A program made the position numbers and the translations under genes. The notes below the pieces were generated by a model that was not told the DNA's origin, searched no databases, and saw nothing but the letters and a program-made list of their open reading frames with translations. From positions 6,237,001 through 6,301,000 of the forward strand of contig NC_092680.1 in the NCBI RefSeq assembly GCF_964355755.1: 64,000 nt of DNA, given 5' to 3'. The stretch is from Antedon mediterranea. Lineage: Eukaryota > Echinodermata > Crinoidea > Comatulida > Antedonidae. This document shows positions 59,986-64,000 of this stretch, in pieces (within the stretch, counting starts at the first letter, position 1; the number at the start of each line of letters is the position of its first letter).

Positions 59986-62518
59986 TATATTAGGCCAACC
60001 AGTAACGAGGTTAGTTATTTTATTCAAACATAATAGGCCTAATAATAAAATCTATTTAACTTTAAACAACCATGTGCAAGCATTGAAACGTCTGAATTGC
60101 TTGTTTAATACCAGTACTAGAGTCTCAAGCTGAAAATATATCGCGATCATGTGACCTTTTATCATTTTTAAACCAATAGGCCTATGTCTCTAAAATGACA
60201 GGATAAATTTCGTAACGGCTCAAGCATTCTTATATTATTGTTTACAATCATCTACAGTTATTTTACTATCCCTAATAGAAGGAAAAAATCGTGTCAGCTT
60301 CACCAAAGGCCTAAACATTAGGCCTACTGCATTTCTTAATATAAATTATATCACTGAAATATCACAAAACACTAGATTAAATAGTATTAATTTAAAGTTG
60401 AAGTTATACGTATACGCCGCCATGTGTGCCAATTTTTAATTTTTTTTTACCAATATAAGGTCGAATTTTGTTTTCTTTTTAATAAACAATGGTTTATTGT
60501 TTACCAAACACCAAAACAATTCGAAATGAAGTCTAGGACCTAATATACTACTCTATAGACTACCCAAATCGGTTCGAGGTTCTACACCAACATTCTTTCG
60601 CACTTAATAATATCTATTTAGTATTCATTTGCTTATCCGATGATTATCTTAAACTTTATACACCCATACTTTTAATTACTGAATAAGCCAATACTATATA
60701 TAACCATCATGCATACCAGCGAAAGAAAAGAGCACTGTATTATGCGATATGTACTTGAAATAACTGACCTACCTCCAATACATCACGTTATTTTTCCTTG
60801 CTGCTTACCTTAAGAACTAACTACAATCAATTTTTTCTTCAGATATTATTCGTTTTGTGTTGATGTGATGTAGCCTACCATTCGCGACATGACCTGACTG
60901 AATATTCCCATGTTATTGGCAACTGGCAATGACAGTATAGGCCTAAGTTTTAGTTCTGCGTGGGGGATGTGATCCGACGATCGACTTGACCAATTGCTTT
61001 TCAACGTTAACGCGAATTTGATTTCGATGATACAAACGCATCGAGCGTGATGTCGATAATGTTTAATCAAATCTGAAATATGACCAAAGTAATAACACGC
61101 TCAAGGAAACCGTTATTAGTCAGTCTTGGTTTACTTATCAAGTCTCACTCTTCGCTAAGAACATTATTGTTATTAAGTTCATTTGGAATTATATCATTTG
61201 TAGAAATATTTGATATCGATGGGTAAATTGAGACGGTCTCAAGTCATATTGGTAAATATCAGATTCGTGATGGGAATTGTTATAAGGACCGCCTTAAAGT
61301 ACCACTTCAATGCTCTAGTCAATAATAAACAACCTGCTAACAGGTTTTATTGGTTTATGGCTGTAGCGTGCTTATCGGACAGCGAATCGACACTACCAAT
61401 AACCGTTAACGTACGGTAATACGTTTCGGTGGCTATCGGCATATATAGTTACACGCACAATTGGTAACATCATATGCATTAGTTAGGCCTATTAATGCAC
61501 TTATATAATCTCCAAAGTAACATTACACGGAAAGTGCTAACGATTAATTACTTATACATTTGAACCACCCTGTTCGAAACCTCCTTTAATAGATAGATTT
61601 AGCAGTACGTACTTAATTTTCCTAGTAATATTGCTGTTCTGCTATCAAAAACACATATTATCTGCTCTATCGTAACTCAAACAGGTATTGAAATAACCGC
61701 TACTGAATGAATTAAACACATATTACTTTTGAGACAAAAAAGAATACGATTGGTAATTTTTTATTTTTTTTTTTTTATATATTAATTTTATCTTTATTTG
61801 AGGAAATTCGGATTTAGGCACTCAACGGATCCACAGTGCAGCGCCTACCATGCTCATATTTCAACTTGACTTATTGAACAAATGAATTATTCATTTTTCA
61901 ATTCAAATACTAGTAAGAAGAAAATACAGCCAGTAAATAGTGTAACATTTGCATTATGTCCGCGTTAAATCTGAGGAGGTGCCGCGTTACAAATTTCGCG
62001 CTATACGATATCCTACCCACCTTTCAAAGCAAAGTTTTAGCTCGGATTACTAAAGTATAAGCTGATACAACAATCCAGGTATACGGGAACTTCTTGAAAA
62101 CAGAAACGGTGACGTCAACGCGTCAGAAATCGCGTTTAATTATGCAACGCGGCACTTAAGAGTAATTTAACAAAATTAAACTCGTGTTCAAGCAAACATA
62201 TACATGTTCCACTGGGAGTAATTAATTGAACTGGTAATTTATAGATACTCGTGGCTACACATCACGATACGTGGATAAAGCAAAAGTGGGATAGTACTAA
62301 TCTAGACATGATTCTCATGGGCCTGAGGTACACATTACTCATCTATCGTGTACTTTCTGTACGAATGGGTGTTTGTTGTAAAATAACAGAGGACTCTCAA
62401 AGTCTAGCAGTTATAGTTAAAATTCAATGTCAACTCAAACTATGTACAGTATAGTTATAATCCATCTATATAAAACAAGATAGTGGTTAATGAATTTACC
62501 AAACAGTAGTTTGGATTA
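59986..62518. other. Intergenic DNA
   Basis: Rich in TAGGCCTA-like palindromes (eight AGGCCT between 59.3 and 61.5 kb). A TGACGTCA motif is at 62110. Small frames on both strands are unsupported. Confidence 0.4.
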
Positions 62519-62519
62519 A

Positions 62520-62610
62520 AACAAGGCCAACAGCCATAAGTCGCGTGCTAAAACGCATAGTGATACCGAACCGACAGACAGACCGACCGACCGACATAGT
62601 GAACTGTAAT
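62520..62610 (+). mobile_element. CCGA-core short element, copy 6 (internally deleted)
   Basis: AACAAGGCCAACAGCCATAA-GTCGCGTGC joins directly to AAAACGCATAGTGATACCG and the CCGA tract, so the 60-odd bp middle of subtype 2 is missing. Ends AGTGAACTGTAAT. Confidence 0.7.
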
Positions 62611-62765
62611 CAGTTTTAAAATACTTATATTTAGTCACACACACACAAATCAGTTTATTTGATCCATAAAGAAAAAAAATACAAAGCAAAAAATATACAA
62701 AAGGACCAGGGAGACTTCCATTAAGGCCAAAAGCCGCATGCATGGAAGCCACCCGAACATTTTAA

Positions 62766-62842
62766 CGATGTCGGTCGGTTGGTTGGTCGGTCGGTGAACA
62801 CTAACTTGAGCACGCGACTGCAGCCATGTATATGGTCTTGTT
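62766..62842 (-). mobile_element. CCGA-core short element, copy 7 (inverted, partial)
   Basis: Reverse-complement reads AACAAGACCATATACATGGC, TGCAGTCGCGTGCTCAAGTT, AGTGTTCACCGACCGACC and stops after the tract. Subtype 1, about 155 bp from copy 6 and in opposite orientation. Confidence 0.68.
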
Positions 62843-63340
62843 ATGACATTTTATAGCTTAAAATGTCGGGTTTTTTTCTCGATTTATTGTTTCAATGAAG
62901 ATTGATTCTAAGGCAAGAATAGCTTAGCAGCCGGAATTTAATGTGTGGGGAATAGTTTAAATAAATGTATTTGTGGTGATTGATCAGTGAACATATAATA
63001 CAAAGAAAAATAAAGGGGTTAATTGATACTTTGAATATATAGGTCTGGGTTGAAAAATATACTTTGACTGGTTATTAAAATAACATATTGTTTGTTTGTC
63101 AAATGTATCATGGATTGTCATATATAGGATGGAATGGAAGAAGTGAGTATAGATCAATAATTCGATTTAGCGTTAAAAGTCTGTACCAAAATTGACAAGA
63201 CAAAATAAACATGGTAGTTACTTTCACTTTTAGTACCTGAAAAGCATTTCTTAATTATTTATTTAAAAATTATATGAATCAATGATTTTCATAATTATTC
63301 TTTTCGGAAAAAAAAGTTTTAAAAAAGAATAAAATTAATA
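62843..63340. other. Intergenic AT-rich DNA
   Basis: Nothing recognised. Confidence 0.35.
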
Positions 63341-64000
63341 CATAGGGGTCTAAGGAAGGAGACAACAAATATCCTTAACTGAAGACAAAAATGTACGCCT
63401 TAAGTCTGCTGATATTGGAAAATTTAGGAACGAATTGCAAAAAAAATAGCTTGGAACAACGTTGACTTCACAAACATCAGACTTGCTCAAAAGAACAATT
63501 TGTATCTTTCAGTTTCAACAACAAAAATGTCATTAATGTCCCGGATGTGGAAAACTTTTTTTAGGAAAGTTGAGCCACTTAAAGTCTCCAGGACCGATGG
63601 TTTCTCAAATAAAATAACATTGTAATTAAAATTTGCTATTCCCAACTTAAATTTTATCTAATGTTTATTCAAGTGGTCTGTTTAGAAATCGGTTGTAATT
63701 ACTCAAATACCTATAAAGTTAAGAAGACACCATAAACAATGGTTTTAGACCAACTCTTGGGAAAATATTCAAAACTCGTCTTCGTTTTTGTTCTTTTAGT
63801 GAGACTTTTATAGATACAATATTATACTTAGGGTTGGTAAATTTGGTAAATTATTTATTATTTCTGCCCTAACACGTTTAGAAAAAACTGCATTGGTTTG
63901 GATTTTATTAAAAGTTAACATAAATTGCCGATTTTCTATGGTTGAGGATTGCAATACTTAACTTTTTTTCACGTGCTCAATTCGAACGTTTCGTCCGTTA
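63341..64000 (+). pseudogene. Decayed LINE reverse transcriptase fragment, cut by the window end
   Basis: Around 63575-63610 the sequence spells KSPGP and, one frame over, DGFSNKI, matching the KSPGPDGI.NK block at the start of LINE reverse transcriptases. Upstream, VINVPDVENFF and LHKHQTCSKEQF look like eroded ORF; downstream, KFAIPNLNFI follows at the expected distance. Multiple stops and frameshifts mark it as dead. It is unlike the intact LINE at 35.6 kb in detail, so probably another family. Confidence 0.45.

Noticed and set aside
60846-61070. 74-codon minus ORF ending MGIFSQVMSRMVGYITSTQNE
   Set aside because: No splice, promoter or family evidence; length is within chance expectation.
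62516-62752. 78-codon minus ORF ending RDLWLLALF
   Set aside because: Same cause: translation of a CCGA-core element copy.

Overview
The window looks like nuclear DNA of a marine invertebrate, most likely an echinoderm or another non-vertebrate deuterostome. The evidence is indirect: AT-rich non-coding DNA, split genes with GT-AG introns, an intact CR1/Jockey-type LINE with a 2A-like peptide near its N-terminus (a combination known from sea urchins and relatives), many short inverted-repeat elements, and strong over-representation of the palindrome AGGCCT. There are no bacterial-style operons. I cannot name the species.

Only two protein-coding units are convincing. The first, at 5.3-8.3 kb on the minus strand, is a class A neuropeptide GPCR in three coding exons that join in frame to 377 aa, with all the usual receptor motifs. 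Its closest resemblance by recalled family motifs is the kisspeptin receptor (GPR54) group. The second, at 35.6-38.8 kb on the minus strand, is an uninterrupted 1058-aa LINE ORF: hydrophobic leader, 2A-like motif, AP-endonuclease and reverse transcriptase, followed by an A-rich tail.

The rest is intergenic or intronic DNA shaped by mobile elements. 0-5.2 kb holds little beyond repeat copies. 9.7-16.5 kb holds TWA-target-site MITEs, an RTE-like LINE relic and a tandem duplication in which one unit carries a MITE. 19-25.5 kb holds a LINE tail, two GC-richer exon-like islands I cannot identify, and a nested foldback. 29.4-33.7 kb is a large imperfect inverted repeat. 38.9-39.9 kb is a 1.09 kb Harbinger-like element abutting the LINE. 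44.6-44.8 kb holds a hammerhead-ribozyme-like motif and a tRNA-like sequence. 46-53 kb holds local duplications, small peptide-like ORFs, a 28-bp minisatellite and a promoter or first-exon candidate. 54.5-55.1 kb is a foldback element with a perfect 9-bp target duplication. Seven copies of a short family with a CCGA microsatellite core are scattered from 16 to 63 kb. The window ends in a decayed LINE reverse transcriptase.

No multi-gene pathway is visible. The best candidates for a second look are the LINE 2A/leader arrangement, the kisspeptin-receptor-like gene, the 9-bp-TSD foldback and the CCGA element family. All coordinates and alignments were made by eye.
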